A stretch of 40,551 nucleotides of DNA from contig JAIFKM010000044.1 in assembly GCA_020049575.1 (NCBI GenBank), forward strand, positions 84,722-125,272, read 5' to 3'. Position 1 is the first letter of the stretch. The number at the start of each line of letters is the position of its first letter. The position numbers and the translations under genes are program-made. Below, piece by piece: positions 9,832 through 19,190 of the stretch. Below the pieces are notes generated by a model, which worked only from the letters and a program-made list of their open reading frames with translations, had not been told where the DNA came from and did no database searches. Source of the DNA: Desulfobulbaceae bacterium (GTDB lineage: Bacteria; Desulfobacterota; Desulfobulbia; Desulfobulbales; Desulfocapsaceae).

Positions 9832-10507
9832 GGAAGTGTTCGAACAGACCATGCCTAAGGAGATGGGCTATGACTACATGGGCATGTCGTACCAGGAGAA
9901 GCGGGCCCAGGAAGGTATCTCGCCGATGGTGATTTTCGCCTTCTCACTGCTCTGCGTCTTCCTGATCCTGGCGGCCCAGTACGAGAGCTGGTCGCTGCCG
10001 TTCTCGGTTTTGCTCGGTACCCCGATAGCGGTGGCAGGAGCTTTTGCGGCACTGCTGTGGCGCGGCCAGGAGAATAACGTTTATGCCCAGATCGGTCTGG
10101 TCATGCTCATCGGTCTCGCTGCCAAAAACGCCATCCTGATCGTCGAATTCGCCAAGATGGAGTACGAGAAGGGCGAAGAATCACTGATCGAGGCAACTCT
10201 CAGGGGGGCCCGCCTTCGTCTGCGGCCGATCCTGATGACCTCGTTTGCCTTCATCCTCGGCTGTGTGCCGCTGGCCATTGCCCAGGGCGCCGGGGCGGTA
10301 TCGCGGCAGGTGATGGGCAGCACCGTCATCGGCGGCATGCTGGCTGCCTCGTTCATCGCTATTTTTATCGTGCCAGTCACCTTCTATGTGGTCGAAAAAC
10401 TCGGACATCGGCAAGGGAAGGCAGTTTCCGCCGTTTCCGGACTTGAAGGGCCCCCAGGGGAATCATCCTCGGCACCTGGCGAAAAGGAGGGTGGACATCA
10501 TGCATAA
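9734..10507 (+). CDS. RND efflux pump, C-terminal part of the same frameshifted gene
   Basis: From about residue 11 (RSAQINASGAAGVSS, nucleotide 9764 onward) this frame matches the last 245 or so residues of AcrB/MexB pumps. It includes MGYDYMGMSYQE, the helix AAQYESWSLPFSVLLGTPIA, GLAAKNAILIVEFAKM and RLRPILMTSFAFILGCVPLA. The GTG at 9734 merely opens the frame; no ribosome binding site supports independent translation. Together with the preceding part, 7372-10507 spans about 1045 codons, the normal length for this family. It ends with an eight-base overlap into the outer-membrane factor gene, which retains its own strong AGGAGG site and could still be translated. Confidence 0.85.
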   Translation: MAWHNGVNSPRSAQINASGAAGVSSAQVMKALEEVFEQTMPKEMGYDYMGMSYQEKRAQEGISPMVIFAFSLLCVFLILAAQYESWSLPFSVLLGTPIAVAGAFAALLWRGQENNVYAQIGLVMLIGLAAKNAILIVEFAKMEYEKGEESLIEATLRGARLRLRPILMTSFAFILGCVPLAIAQGAGAVSRQVMGSTVIGGMLAASFIAIFIVPVTFYVVEKLGHRQGKAVSAVSGLEGPPGESSSAPGEKEGGHHA

Positions 10508-11933
10508 GATTGCGGCAATCATTTTCCTGACCCTCCTCACCGGGGGCTGCATGCTCGGTCCCGATTATCAGCGACCAGCTATCGATACCCCGACTTCCTG
10601 GCGATTGGAGGAAAAGGAGGCGCAAGACCTCGCCCAGACCCTCTGGTGGCGGCAGTTCAATGACCCGGTGCTCGACGAGCTGATCGGTGTCGCACTCCGG
10701 GAAAACAAGGATCTGCTCATCGCGGCGGCGCGGATCGAGGAATATGCCGGCCGTTACGGCATATCCAGGGGGGATCTCTTTCCCCAGGTGGATGCTGCCG
10801 GTGGCTACAGTCGTCAGCGGGTGACCGAACTGGGCGAAAATGGAACCTCTCCCGGTTACAAGACAACCACCGACAGCTATACGGCCACCCTCAACGCCAG
10901 CTGGGAGATAGATCTCTGGGGAAAAGTCCGCCGCAATAACGAGACAGCCCAGGCCCAGCTTCTGGGAACTGAGGAGGGGCGGAGAGGCGCTGTCCTCAGC
11001 CTGGTGAGCAATGTCGCCAGCGCATATATTAATCTCCGCGGCCTGGATCGTCGGCTGGAGATCAGCAGGAGCACGGCGAAAACCCGTGAGGAGTCATACA
11101 TCCTTTTCAAAGAGCGATTTGCCGGAGGGGTCATTTCAGACCTCGAACTCAGTCAGAACAGATCCCAGTATGAAGAGGCGCTGGCGAGCATTCCGGGTCT
11201 GGAAAAGGCGGTCACGCAGCAGGAAAATGGTTTAAGTGTGCTCCTTGGCCGCAATCCCGGTCCGATAGCCAGGGGGAAAAGCATTGATGAACTGCTGGAG
11301 CCAGCCATCGTTGCCGGGATTCCTTCGGATCTGCTTGAGAGGAGGCCGGACATCTTGGCAGCGGAACAGAATCTCATTGCCGCTAACGCCCAGATCGGTG
11401 TTGCCCGGGCCGCCTATTTTCCGGCCATTTCCCTGACCGGCTATTTCGGGTCTGCGAGCGGCGACCTCGGCGATCTGTTCAAGGGACCGGCGAAAATCTG
11501 GCAGTACAGCGGACCGATAACCCTGCCGATTTTTACCGCCGGCAAGATTGAGGGCGGCATAAGGGCGGCCGAGGCAGTCCAGCAGCAGGCGCTTCTCAGC
11601 TATCAGCAGGCAGTACAGAATGCCTTCCGCGAGGTGAATGACGCACTGGTGGACCAGAGCCAGACCCGCAAACAGCTTGCCGCCCAGAAGAGGCAGGTTG
11701 ATTCCCTGCGTCAGTATGCCGATATTGCGCGGCTACGCTATGACAATGGCTATTCAGATTATCTGGAGGTGCTGGACGCCGAGAGGGGCCTGTTCAGTGC
11801 TGAACTGGCCTACACCGAAACCAAAAGCGCGTTGCATCTTGCACTGATCGGTCTCTACAAGGTCATGGGCGGTGGTTGGGTGGATGAAGCCGGAAAACTT
11901 GCCCTGCCCGGCGACCATCCTGCCCAACCGTGA
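10500..11933 (+). CDS. Outer-membrane efflux lipoprotein, NodT/OprM family (477 aa)
   Basis: This is the TolC-like channel of the tripartite efflux system. A short signal sequence ends in LTGGC, with Cys17 as probable lipidation site, followed by MLGPDYQRPAIDTP, the typical start of mature OprM/CusC proteins. Two OEP repeats follow. ASWEIDLWGKVRRN near 134 and DLLERRPDILAAEQNLIAAN near 279 are hallmark motifs, and YDNGYSDYLEVLDAERGLF near 418 is the usual C-terminal helix motif. I start the gene at ATG 10500, preceded by AGGAGG at 10485-10490. The longer frame from 10386 runs through the pump end. It is the last gene of the operon and converges with the ABC exporter genes. Confidence 0.93.
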   Translation: MHKIAAIIFLTLLTGGCMLGPDYQRPAIDTPTSWRLEEKEAQDLAQTLWWRQFNDPVLDELIGVALRENKDLLIAAARIEEYAGRYGISRGDLFPQVDAAGGYSRQRVTELGENGTSPGYKTTTDSYTATLNASWEIDLWGKVRRNNETAQAQLLGTEEGRRGAVLSLVSNVASAYINLRGLDRRLEISRSTAKTREESYILFKERFAGGVISDLELSQNRSQYEEALASIPGLEKAVTQQENGLSVLLGRNPGPIARGKSIDELLEPAIVAGIPSDLLERRPDILAAEQNLIAANAQIGVARAAYFPAISLTGYFGSASGDLGDLFKGPAKIWQYSGPITLPIFTAGKIEGGIRAAEAVQQQALLSYQQAVQNAFREVNDALVDQSQTRKQLAAQKRQVDSLRQYADIARLRYDNGYSDYLEVLDAERGLFSAELAYTETKSALHLALIGLYKVMGGGWVDEAGKLALPGDHPAQP

Positions 11934-11997
11934 TGTGTTGTCTGCTCATCTTTTGGCCCCTGCAGAAGGACCCGAAGGGGGCTGAACGAGGGAGATT

Positions 11998-13797
11998 TCA
12001 GAGAGAATCGCCATTCTGACGGTCCATGGCCACGAGTTCGGCATAATAACCGCCGAGGGCCATGAGTTCCTCGTGGCTGCCCTGCTGGACGATGCGGCCC
12101 TGCTGCAGGGCGATGATATGGTCGGCCCGGCGGATGGTTGAGAGGCGGTGGGCGATGACCAGCGAGGTTCGGCCCTGGAAGATGTCGGCGATGGCCTCTT
12201 CGAGGATGTTCTCCGACTCGGTGTCAATGGCCGCCGTCGCCTCGTCGAGCACAAGAATGGCCGGGTTGCGGCAGAGCACCCTGGCAAAAGAGAGCAGCTG
12301 TTTCTCGCCGGAGGACAATTCCTGGCCTCCTTCCCCGATCAGGGTGTCGAGTCCCTGCGGCAGCTTGTCGACAAACCGGGTCATGCCGGTCTTGCCGAGG
12401 ATTTCTTCTACATCCTGGCGGTTTCTGCCGCTGTTCATGATGATGTTGGCGAGCAGTGAATCCTGCAGGATCAGGACATCCTGCAGGATCACCCCGACTA
12501 CCGTGCGCAGATCCTCCAGGGCAAAGCGGGCGATATCGATACCGTCGATGGTGATTCCCCCGGCCTGGGGTTCGTAGAACCTGAGCAGCAGGTTGACGAG
12601 GGTGGTCTTGCCCGAACCGGTGGTGCCGACCAGGGCGACGGCCTGCCCTGGCCGCAGAGTCAGGGACAGGTCGTACAGCACCGGGTTTGCCGGGTCATAG
12701 CCGAAGCGGACGTGGTCAAACTTCAATTCTCCCCTGATCTCCGGCTTGGCCACCGGCTGCTCGGGCAGGAGGATGCGGCTCTCGGTATCAAGCAGCTGAA
12801 AGATGCGTTCGGCCGAGGCCATGGCCGACTGGACGATCGAGTACTTCTGCGAAAGCTCCCTCAGAGGTTGGAAAAACAGCCGCATATAGGAGATAAAGGC
12901 CACCAGTTCGCCGAGGGTCAGGCGGGAACGGATGATCTCGCCGCCGCCGTACCAGAGTATAATGGCGGTGGCCAGAGAGCTGAGAAACTCGGTGATAGGC
13001 ATGAAAGTCCCGAACAGCCTGATCTGGCTGAGGGTTTTGTCCAGATAACCCTGGCTGAGTTCCTCGAACTCCTCGCGGCTCCGCGCCTCCCGGCCGAAGA
13101 GCTGAATGATGCTGATGCCGGAAATGGCCTCTTGCAGAAAGCTGTTCAGGCGGACCAGCTGGCTGCGGATCAGGCGGAAGCAGGCCCGGGCCAATCGGGC
13201 GAAGAGGGTGGTGACGAGGGCCGATATTGGCACGAAAAGCGTCATGAGCAGGGCGAGCTGGACGTTCATGAAGAACAGCAGCACCAAGATGACGAAAAGT
13301 CGCAGCAATTCGTTGAAGAGGGTGACCATCACCGAGGTGAACATCTCGTGCATGTTCTGGATATCGTTGGTCAGCCGGGTGACGAGGCGGCCGGTCGGGT
13401 GGCTGTTGAAGAACTGCAGGTCGAGCTTGAGGATGTGGCCAAAGAGATCCTGACGGATCCGGTGCATGATTGACTGACCGATCCACTCCAGCACCACGGT
13501 CTGGAAAAAGGTGGCGACGAAGACCAGCAGGACCAGGAATCCATACCAGATCGCCGTTTCAGTAAGCCCAGCCAGCCTGGCTGGGTTCGGCAGGTTGGTG
13601 GCCGTGATGAAATGGTCGATGCCGCGCTGCAGCAGGGCTGGCAGGGCCAGGGTGCCGCCTGTGACAAGAAGCGAGAGGAGAATCGCGCCGATGAGGGCTG
13701 CGGCGTAGCGGGTACTGAAGCCGAGAATCCGCCGCCAGATTTGCAGATCCCCGAGAGAGGCGCGCCGGCCTTCCTCATCATAACCGAAATTCTGCAT
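11998..13797 (-). CDS. ABC exporter half-transporter, canonical NBD (MdlB-like), 599 aa
   Basis: An N-terminal six-helix transmembrane domain (about 25-325) is fused to an ATPase domain (about 350-590). Walker A is GTTGSGKTTL near 390, Walker B with catalytic glutamate is ILVLDEATAAID near 512, and the switch histidine is in VIAHRLSTI. The signature is LSSGEKQ rather than LSGGQ. In heterodimeric exporters a deviant signature on the canonical subunit faces the degenerate Walker B of its partner, which is what the upstream gene shows. The start overlaps the stop of that partner by one base (TGATG), so the two are translationally coupled. The substrate is unknown; lipid or multidrug export is typical of the MdlAB/TM287-TM288 group. 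Confidence 0.92.
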   Translation of the reverse strand: MQNFGYDEEGRRASLGDLQIWRRILGFSTRYAAALIGAILLSLLVTGGTLALPALLQRGIDHFITATNLPNPARLAGLTETAIWYGFLVLLVFVATFFQTVVLEWIGQSIMHRIRQDLFGHILKLDLQFFNSHPTGRLVTRLTNDIQNMHEMFTSVMVTLFNELLRLFVILVLLFFMNVQLALLMTLFVPISALVTTLFARLARACFRLIRSQLVRLNSFLQEAISGISIIQLFGREARSREEFEELSQGYLDKTLSQIRLFGTFMPITEFLSSLATAIILWYGGGEIIRSRLTLGELVAFISYMRLFFQPLRELSQKYSIVQSAMASAERIFQLLDTESRILLPEQPVAKPEIRGELKFDHVRFGYDPANPVLYDLSLTLRPGQAVALVGTTGSGKTTLVNLLLRFYEPQAGGITIDGIDIARFALEDLRTVVGVILQDVLILQDSLLANIIMNSGRNRQDVEEILGKTGMTRFVDKLPQGLDTLIGEGGQELSSGEKQLLSFARVLCRNPAILVLDEATAAIDTESENILEEAIADIFQGRTSLVIAHRLSTIRRADHIIALQQGRIVQQGSHEELMALGGYYAELVAMDRQNGDSL

Positions 13798-15596
13798 CAG
13801 TGTTCTCCCTCGCCTGCCTGTGTCCGCATCTGTTTGGTGAACATCGATCTGTAGAGGGAGTTCGTCTCGAGCAGTTCGGCATGCTGTCCCTGGCTGATGA
13901 TCCTGCCCTCGTCGAAGATGATGATTCGGTCGGTCAGCGACAGCATTTTTATGCGGTTGGAGACGATGATCACGGTCTTGTCGATGAACTGACGCCTGAG
14001 GCCGGCGAAGACCTCATGTTCGGTGGCCACATCAACTGCCGAAAGACCGTCGTCGATAATCAGCACCGGTCGGTCGCAGATCAGGGCCCTGGCCAGGGCC
14101 AGACGCTGTCGCTGGCCTCCCGAGAGTTTGATGCCGCGTTCGCCGATGAGGGTGGCGTAACCATCCGGCAGGCCGAGGATATCTTCATGGATGGCGGCGT
14201 TTTTCGCTGCCTCGATTATCTCGGCCTCACTGGCCCCGGGCCGGCCTAGGGCGATGTTGCTGGCAATGGATTCGGAAAAGAGGATCGGTTCCTGGCCCAC
14301 ATAAGCAATATGCGAGCGAATGAAGTCGAGTGGCAGGGTATTGACGTCAAATCCGCCGAAGAACAGCTGGCCGTTCGCTACCGGATAGAGTCGGGCCAGA
14401 ATCCGGCAGAGTGAGGACTTCCCGCTGCCGGTGCGGCCGGTGATGCCATGGATGCCGGGACCGAGCTCGAGTTCGAGATCCTTTAAGGCCGGTTGTCTTG
14501 TCGAGGAGTAGGAAAAGCTTAACTTCCTCAGGCCAAACGATGGCCGGGACAATGGTTGCAGACCGGTATCGGCGATATCGGGCAGGCTGGACTGCTGTGA
14601 AAGCAGAATATGGATGCGCCTGAGCGAGGTCAACCCCCGCTGCACCAGGTTGGCTACCCAGCCGATGGCCATCATCGGCCAGATGAGCATCGACAGGTAG
14701 GACACGAAGGCAACGAAATCACCCATGGTCAGGCTACCGAGGATCACCAGGCGGCCGCCGATAAGCAGAATCATCAACATGCCGAGATTGCCGGTCAAGG
14801 TGGCGATTGGGGTCATCAGTCCCTGGATGTACGCCACCCCGAGGTTGTTCTTGACATACTTCCGGCCGAGTTGATCAAACTCGGCGGTCTGAAATTTTTC
14901 CATGGTATAGGCCTTGATCAGGCGGACCGAGACGACGGTGGAGCGGGAAAACTCGGTGAGCTGCGAAAACTGTTCCTGCACGGTATTGAAGCGGTGATGC
15001 AGTCTGCCGGCGAGAATCCGAGTGGAGTAGGCGAGAAAGGGCATCGGCAGCATGGCCATGAGGGTGAGCTCAACATGGATGTGGAGCATGAAGCCAATGG
15101 TCGCAAGCGACATCACCAGGGCGTCGATGGCCGCCACCAGGCCCATGCCGCAGGCCATCTGGACGGCGGAGAGGTCGTTGCTAGAATGGGCCATGAGGTC
15201 GCCTGGAGTGTGCTGTTCAAAGAACGGGGTGTCCATTTTGAGGATATGCGAGAATATCCGGTTGCGGATAGCCATCTCCAGGAGGCGGGAAAAACCGATG
15301 ATCAGGTAGCGCCAGACAAAGCGCAGTACGGCGACGAGGAGGGCGATCAGGATGATCAAACCGGCCAGGACCAGAAGATCGTGCTGGCTGGCCGTTGCCA
15401 GGGCCAGGCTGTCTACGCCGCGCTTGAGGATGCGGGGGATTATGAGCTGGAGAATATCGACGGCCAGCAGGGCGGCAAGGCCTATGAGCAGACGCATCCA
15501 ATAGCGCTGGAAGGACGGCCGGAGAAGAGCCAGCAGCGATCCGAGTCCCACCTCGTGCGGGTGGTCAGCAGGGGTATCTGGCGGAGATTTTTTCAC
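13797..15596 (-). CDS. ABC exporter half-transporter, degenerate NBD (MdlA-like), 599 aa
   Basis: This is the first gene of the minus-strand exporter operon. A transmembrane domain (about 35-320) precedes an ATPase domain with Walker A GRTGSGKSSL near 385 and a perfect LSGGQRQ signature near 490. Two catalytic positions are altered. Walker B reads VLIIDDGLSAVD, with aspartate where the catalytic glutamate should be. The H-loop reads IIVSNRIKM, with asparagine in place of the switch histidine. This subunit should bind ATP at a non-hydrolytic or slow site and rely on its partner for turnover, as known for TM287/TM288-type heterodimers. It starts at 15596, divergent from the YbbA-like operon across about 260 bases. 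Confidence 0.92.
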   Translation of the reverse strand: MKKSPPDTPADHPHEVGLGSLLALLRPSFQRYWMRLLIGLAALLAVDILQLIIPRILKRGVDSLALATASQHDLLVLAGLIILIALLVAVLRFVWRYLIIGFSRLLEMAIRNRIFSHILKMDTPFFEQHTPGDLMAHSSNDLSAVQMACGMGLVAAIDALVMSLATIGFMLHIHVELTLMAMLPMPFLAYSTRILAGRLHHRFNTVQEQFSQLTEFSRSTVVSVRLIKAYTMEKFQTAEFDQLGRKYVKNNLGVAYIQGLMTPIATLTGNLGMLMILLIGGRLVILGSLTMGDFVAFVSYLSMLIWPMMAIGWVANLVQRGLTSLRRIHILLSQQSSLPDIADTGLQPLSRPSFGLRKLSFSYSSTRQPALKDLELELGPGIHGITGRTGSGKSSLCRILARLYPVANGQLFFGGFDVNTLPLDFIRSHIAYVGQEPILFSESIASNIALGRPGASEAEIIEAAKNAAIHEDILGLPDGYATLIGERGIKLSGGQRQRLALARALICDRPVLIIDDGLSAVDVATEHEVFAGLRRQFIDKTVIIVSNRIKMLSLTDRIIIFDEGRIISQGQHAELLETNSLYRSMFTKQMRTQAGEGEH

Positions 15597-15857
15597 GAGG
15601 GGTGTTTAGGGGGATGCGGTTGCCGTCTGGAGAATCGGGGAGCCCGTCTCAATGATTCTGAAGGTCTTTTGCCTTGTATAACAGACAATGGCTTGAAACC
15701 CAAGGAGAAACACCGGCTGCCGGACAGAAGGATGACAGGCCGCCTTATTCCAGTGGAGGGGCCTGGCCGGGGCTCGTTTTTCGGGAATTGATGATTATGA
15801 TCTTCTGAAAATCGACGAAGGACATCAGTAATTCACCAGAACTGTACAGGAAGAGTA

Positions 15858-16544
15858 ATGACGGAAGCAATCCTTGAGGCCCGCGGGCTGACGAAAATCT
15901 ACACAATCGGTGAACACCGGGAGCATATCCTCAGCGATATTTCTCTGCAGATAGCAGCGGGTGAATTTGTTGTCGTTTCCGGCAGCAGCGGCAGCGGCAA
16001 GACCACCCTCCTCAGCCTGCTTTCGGGCCTCGACAGGCCGACCTCCGGCCGAATCATCCTGGCCGGCCGTGATATCACCGAGCTGAGCGAGGACCAGCTT
16101 GCCCCGGTGCGCAATGTCGATACCGGCTTTGTCTTCCAGGCCTTTCATCTTATCCCGTCCTTGAACGCCCTGGAAAATGTCATGTTTCCGGCCGAATTGC
16201 GGCATGACAGGGCAGCCGCCGCCAAGGCCGAGAACCTGCTCAGACGGGTCGGGTTGTGGGAGCGGCGGACCAGCTTCCCGCCGCAGCTTTCCGGTGGCGA
16301 GAAACAGCGGGTGGCTATCTGCCGGGCCCTGATCAACGATCCGAAGATCGTTTTTGCCGATGAACCGACGGGTAATCTCGATTCGGAGAACAGTCGCGGT
16401 ATAGTCGAGTTGCTGGCCGGCCTGCACCGGGAGAGGGGAACGACCCTGGTCCTGGCAACCCATAGCCCCGAAATTGCGGCCAGGGCCGAAAGGATCATTG
16501 TCCTGCACGATGGCCGGTTGGCAGAGGGAACGGAGGGGAACTGA
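15858..16544 (+). CDS. ABC transporter ATPase, LolD/YbbA/MacB-type (228 aa)
   Basis: This cytoplasmic ATPase of an FtsX-type (type VII) ABC system has Walker A GSSGSGKTT near residue 41, the Q-loop in GFVFQAFHLIP, signature LSGGEKQR near 144, Walker B IVFADEPTGNLDS near 164 and the switch histidine in LATHSPE. The EPTGNLDS sequence is characteristic of the LolD/MacB/YbbA group. The stop overlaps the permease start by one base (TGATG), so the two form one transporter. Since TesA lies downstream, YbbA is the closest functional analogue by context. No periplasmic adaptor gene accompanies it, which argues against a MacAB-type efflux pump. GGAAGAG precedes the start. Confidence 0.92.
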   Translation: MTEAILEARGLTKIYTIGEHREHILSDISLQIAAGEFVVVSGSSGSGKTTLLSLLSGLDRPTSGRIILAGRDITELSEDQLAPVRNVDTGFVFQAFHLIPSLNALENVMFPAELRHDRAAAAKAENLLRRVGLWERRTSFPPQLSGGEKQRVAICRALINDPKIVFADEPTGNLDSENSRGIVELLAGLHRERGTTLVLATHSPEIAARAERIIVLHDGRLAEGTEGN

Positions 16545-19051
16545 TGCTCCATTGGCGATTTCTCCTGCGTGAGCTGCTGCAGAGCCGCAAGCAGGGGCTG
16601 ATTTTTATCTTCTGCGTGGCTCTGTCGCTGGCCACGATTGTGGCCCTCAATGGATTCAGGCGGGATGTCTCACGCTCCATCACCGGCGACGCCCAGGCCT
16701 TGCATGGCGGCGATATCATCGTGCATTCGCATTATGAGCTGAACCCACGCCTCAGGGAAGATGTCAAGCGGTTGCAGAAAGACGGGCTTGTCGCGGAAGC
16801 GGCGGAGACCTGGGAGTTCTACACGGTCCTGCGCAGTCCCGAAAAGGAAAAGACCCTATTTGCCAACCTCAAGGTCGTCGAGGCAGGCTACCCGCTCTAC
16901 GGCCGGGTTGAACTGGCGTCGGGCCGGGATTTCGGCAAAGTCCTCAGGCCGGGAGAGGTGGCAGTTGCCGCCGAAGTCCTGCAGCGGCTGGAACTCGAGG
17001 TCGGGGACAGTGTCCATATCGGCAGCCTCACCCTGCGTATTGCCGATATCGTCAGCCATGAGGCGGCGAGACCGGTGGATCTCTTCAATCTGGGCCCCCG
17101 TGTTTTTGTTTCCGCCGCTGATCTTAAGGCCATGGACCTGGTGAAAAAGGGCAGCCGGGTCAATTATGAGATGCTCATCAAGGTTATCGATCCGGCCGAG
17201 GTAGACCGTCTGGCGGCTGGATTGAAGGCCAGCCTCACGGGCGGCCAGGAACGGCTGGAGACCTACCGGACTGCGGGCTCACGGATCAAGAGGTTTTTCG
17301 ACAACCTGCTGTTTTTCCTCTCACTTATCTCGCTCTTTACCCTGCTGCTGGCCGGTATAGGCATGCAGAGCTCACTCACCGCCCTGATGCGGGAAAGGGA
17401 GCAGACCCTGGCAGTTGTCAAGGCCCTCGGGGCGACCAGGGCTTTTCTCTACCGGCAATATCTGCTTTTGGTTCTGGTACTTGGATTTCTCGGCAGCCTG
17501 TTCGGTAGTCTCTGCGGCCTCCTGCTTGAGCGCTTTTTTCCGGTACTCTTTGCCGGGCTGCTGCCGGCCGGCAGTGAACTGCGTATTTCCCCCATCGATC
17601 TGGTTGAAGGGATGGGCCTTGGCCTCGTCGTCGTGGTCTTTTTCACCTTCCTGCCGCTCTCCCGGTTGAACCGGATCAAACCGAATGCAATTTTCCGCAA
17701 CGATAACGACAGCAACCGCAAAGACCTCGCCTATTATCTGACGCGCCTCGTCGGGATTCTCTTTCTCACCCTGTTGGTTGTCCTGCAACTCAAGGATATT
17801 GAGATAGGAATCTGGTTTGTCGGCGGCAGTCTGGCCCTTATCCTGGTCATCTCCCTGTTGGCAGGGCTGGCCCTTGCGGCCTGCCGGCGCTTGTCGCCAA
17901 AGCTGCTCAGTCTGCGTCTGGCCCTGCGCAGTCTCGTCAGGCCCGGCAATGCCACCCGCTCGATCGTGGTCACCATGGCCTCGGCCCTGTCGGTACTGCT
18001 GGCCATCTTCTTGCTGCAGGACAACCTGCGCAAGACTTATATCGAGGCCTATCCGGCTGATGCCCCCAATCTCTTCTGCCTCGATATCCAGAAAGACCAG
18101 CGCCAGGGTTTTGTCTCCCTGGTCGGCGGCAATCCCGAACTTTTTCCGATCATCAGGGCCCGTCTGCAGGCGATCAACGGCAGGCCTGTGGATCAAAAGG
18201 CCGAGCGGGAACGCCGTGGTGACAGTCTGACCCGGGAATTCAACCTGACCTATCGGCACACGCTGCTGCCGGACGAGGAACTGCTCGAAGGCCGCAGTCT
18301 TTTCCGCGCTGATGATCGGGGGCGGATCGGCCTGCAGGTTTCGATCCTCGATACGGTGGCCGAGATGGGCGACATGAAACTTGGGGATGTGTTGCGTTTC
18401 AATATCCAGGGGGTGCCGCTCGAGGCCGAGATTACCAGTGTGCGGACCCGGACCAAATCAAAGCTCTATCCCTTTTTCTATTTCGTCTTTCCGCCGGAAT
18501 TTCTCGAGCAGGCCCCGCAGACCTATTTTGCCGCCCTGCATCTCGAGAAATCGGCGATTCCGCAGATGGAAAACCGTATTGTCTCGAATTTCGCCAATAT
18601 CAGCGTGATCAATATGGCTCAGACGGCCGCAGAGCTCGGCGGCCTGATGCGGCGGCTGTCGGGGATTATTACCTTCTTTGCCGCATTTTCCCTGCTGGCG
18701 GGGGCCCTGATCCTCGTTAGCTCGATCCTTGCCACCCGCATGGCTAGAGTGCGTGAGGCAGTGTATTACAAGATTCTCGGCGGCCGCTCACAGTTCGTCT
18801 TCTCAGTTTTTTTATACGAGAATATGCTGATCGGACTCAGCAGCGCTTTGCTCGCTGTGTTTCTCGCTCAGGTCATGAATTGGGCTGTCTGCCGCTTTGC
18901 CCTGGAGATCGCGGTGCGGCCCAATTGGTCTGCCAGCCTGCTCCTGACTGTATTGACAGTGACCCTCGTCGTCTCTTTGGGAATGCTCAGCTCCCTGTTT
19001 ATCCTGCGCCGCAGACCGGCAGATTTCCTCAGGGAGCGGGGGGGCGAGTAG
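16544..19051 (+). CDS. FtsX-type ABC transporter permease, YbbP-like (835 aa)
   Basis: This large membrane protein has an N-terminal helix (about 17-37), then a periplasmic MacB-core-like domain. A group of helices near 250-375 follows, with GMQSSLTALMREREQTLAVVKALGA, the FtsX cytoplasmic-loop motif. Further helices lie in the middle (about 400-450 and 475-495), then a second periplasmic region and a last FtsX domain (about 700-825). The duplicated FtsX layout and length near 800 residues fit YbbP rather than the shorter LolC or MacB proteins. E. coli YbbAP substrates are poorly defined, so I do not name one. It is coupled to the upstream ATPase. Confidence 0.88.
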   Translation: MLHWRFLLRELLQSRKQGLIFIFCVALSLATIVALNGFRRDVSRSITGDAQALHGGDIIVHSHYELNPRLREDVKRLQKDGLVAEAAETWEFYTVLRSPEKEKTLFANLKVVEAGYPLYGRVELASGRDFGKVLRPGEVAVAAEVLQRLELEVGDSVHIGSLTLRIADIVSHEAARPVDLFNLGPRVFVSAADLKAMDLVKKGSRVNYEMLIKVIDPAEVDRLAAGLKASLTGGQERLETYRTAGSRIKRFFDNLLFFLSLISLFTLLLAGIGMQSSLTALMREREQTLAVVKALGATRAFLYRQYLLLVLVLGFLGSLFGSLCGLLLERFFPVLFAGLLPAGSELRISPIDLVEGMGLGLVVVVFFTFLPLSRLNRIKPNAIFRNDNDSNRKDLAYYLTRLVGILFLTLLVVLQLKDIEIGIWFVGGSLALILVISLLAGLALAACRRLSPKLLSLRLALRSLVRPGNATRSIVVTMASALSVLLAIFLLQDNLRKTYIEAYPADAPNLFCLDIQKDQRQGFVSLVGGNPELFPIIRARLQAINGRPVDQKAERERRGDSLTREFNLTYRHTLLPDEELLEGRSLFRADDRGRIGLQVSILDTVAEMGDMKLGDVLRFNIQGVPLEAEITSVRTRTKSKLYPFFYFVFPPEFLEQAPQTYFAALHLEKSAIPQMENRIVSNFANISVINMAQTAAELGGLMRRLSGIITFFAAFSLLAGALILVSSILATRMARVREAVYYKILGGRSQFVFSVFLYENMLIGLSSALLAVFLAQVMNWAVCRFALEIAVRPNWSASLLLTVLTVTLVVSLGMLSSLFILRRRPADFLRERGGE

Positions 19052-19190
19052 AAAAGGGCAAGGGCGATCGTCTGGGAATCGGGCGCTCCGAGGGCCTGCT
19101 TGCTTTTGGCCACCGCTATTGCTAAAGTTGGGTCCGACGACAGAGATCATCAGCGAACTGAGCATTCGTCGTGCGCGGTGACTCTCAATC

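Noticed and set aside
11940-11997. GGCCCC and GGGGGCT arms between the convergent efflux and ABC genes
   Set aside because: They can form a GC-rich stem, but no T run follows on either strand and the loop is long, so I did not call a terminator.
14610-15791. Long plus-strand ORF of 393 codons opposite the MdlA-like gene
   Set aside because: Its product is rich in histidine, glutamine, glycine and aspartate, as expected for the reverse strand of a GC-rich coding region. The opposite strand encodes a clear ABC exporter with all motifs.
17372-18259. Minus-strand ORF of 295 codons opposite the YbbP-like permease
   Set aside because: It has the glutamine/aspartate/glycine bias of an antisense shadow and no recognisable motif.
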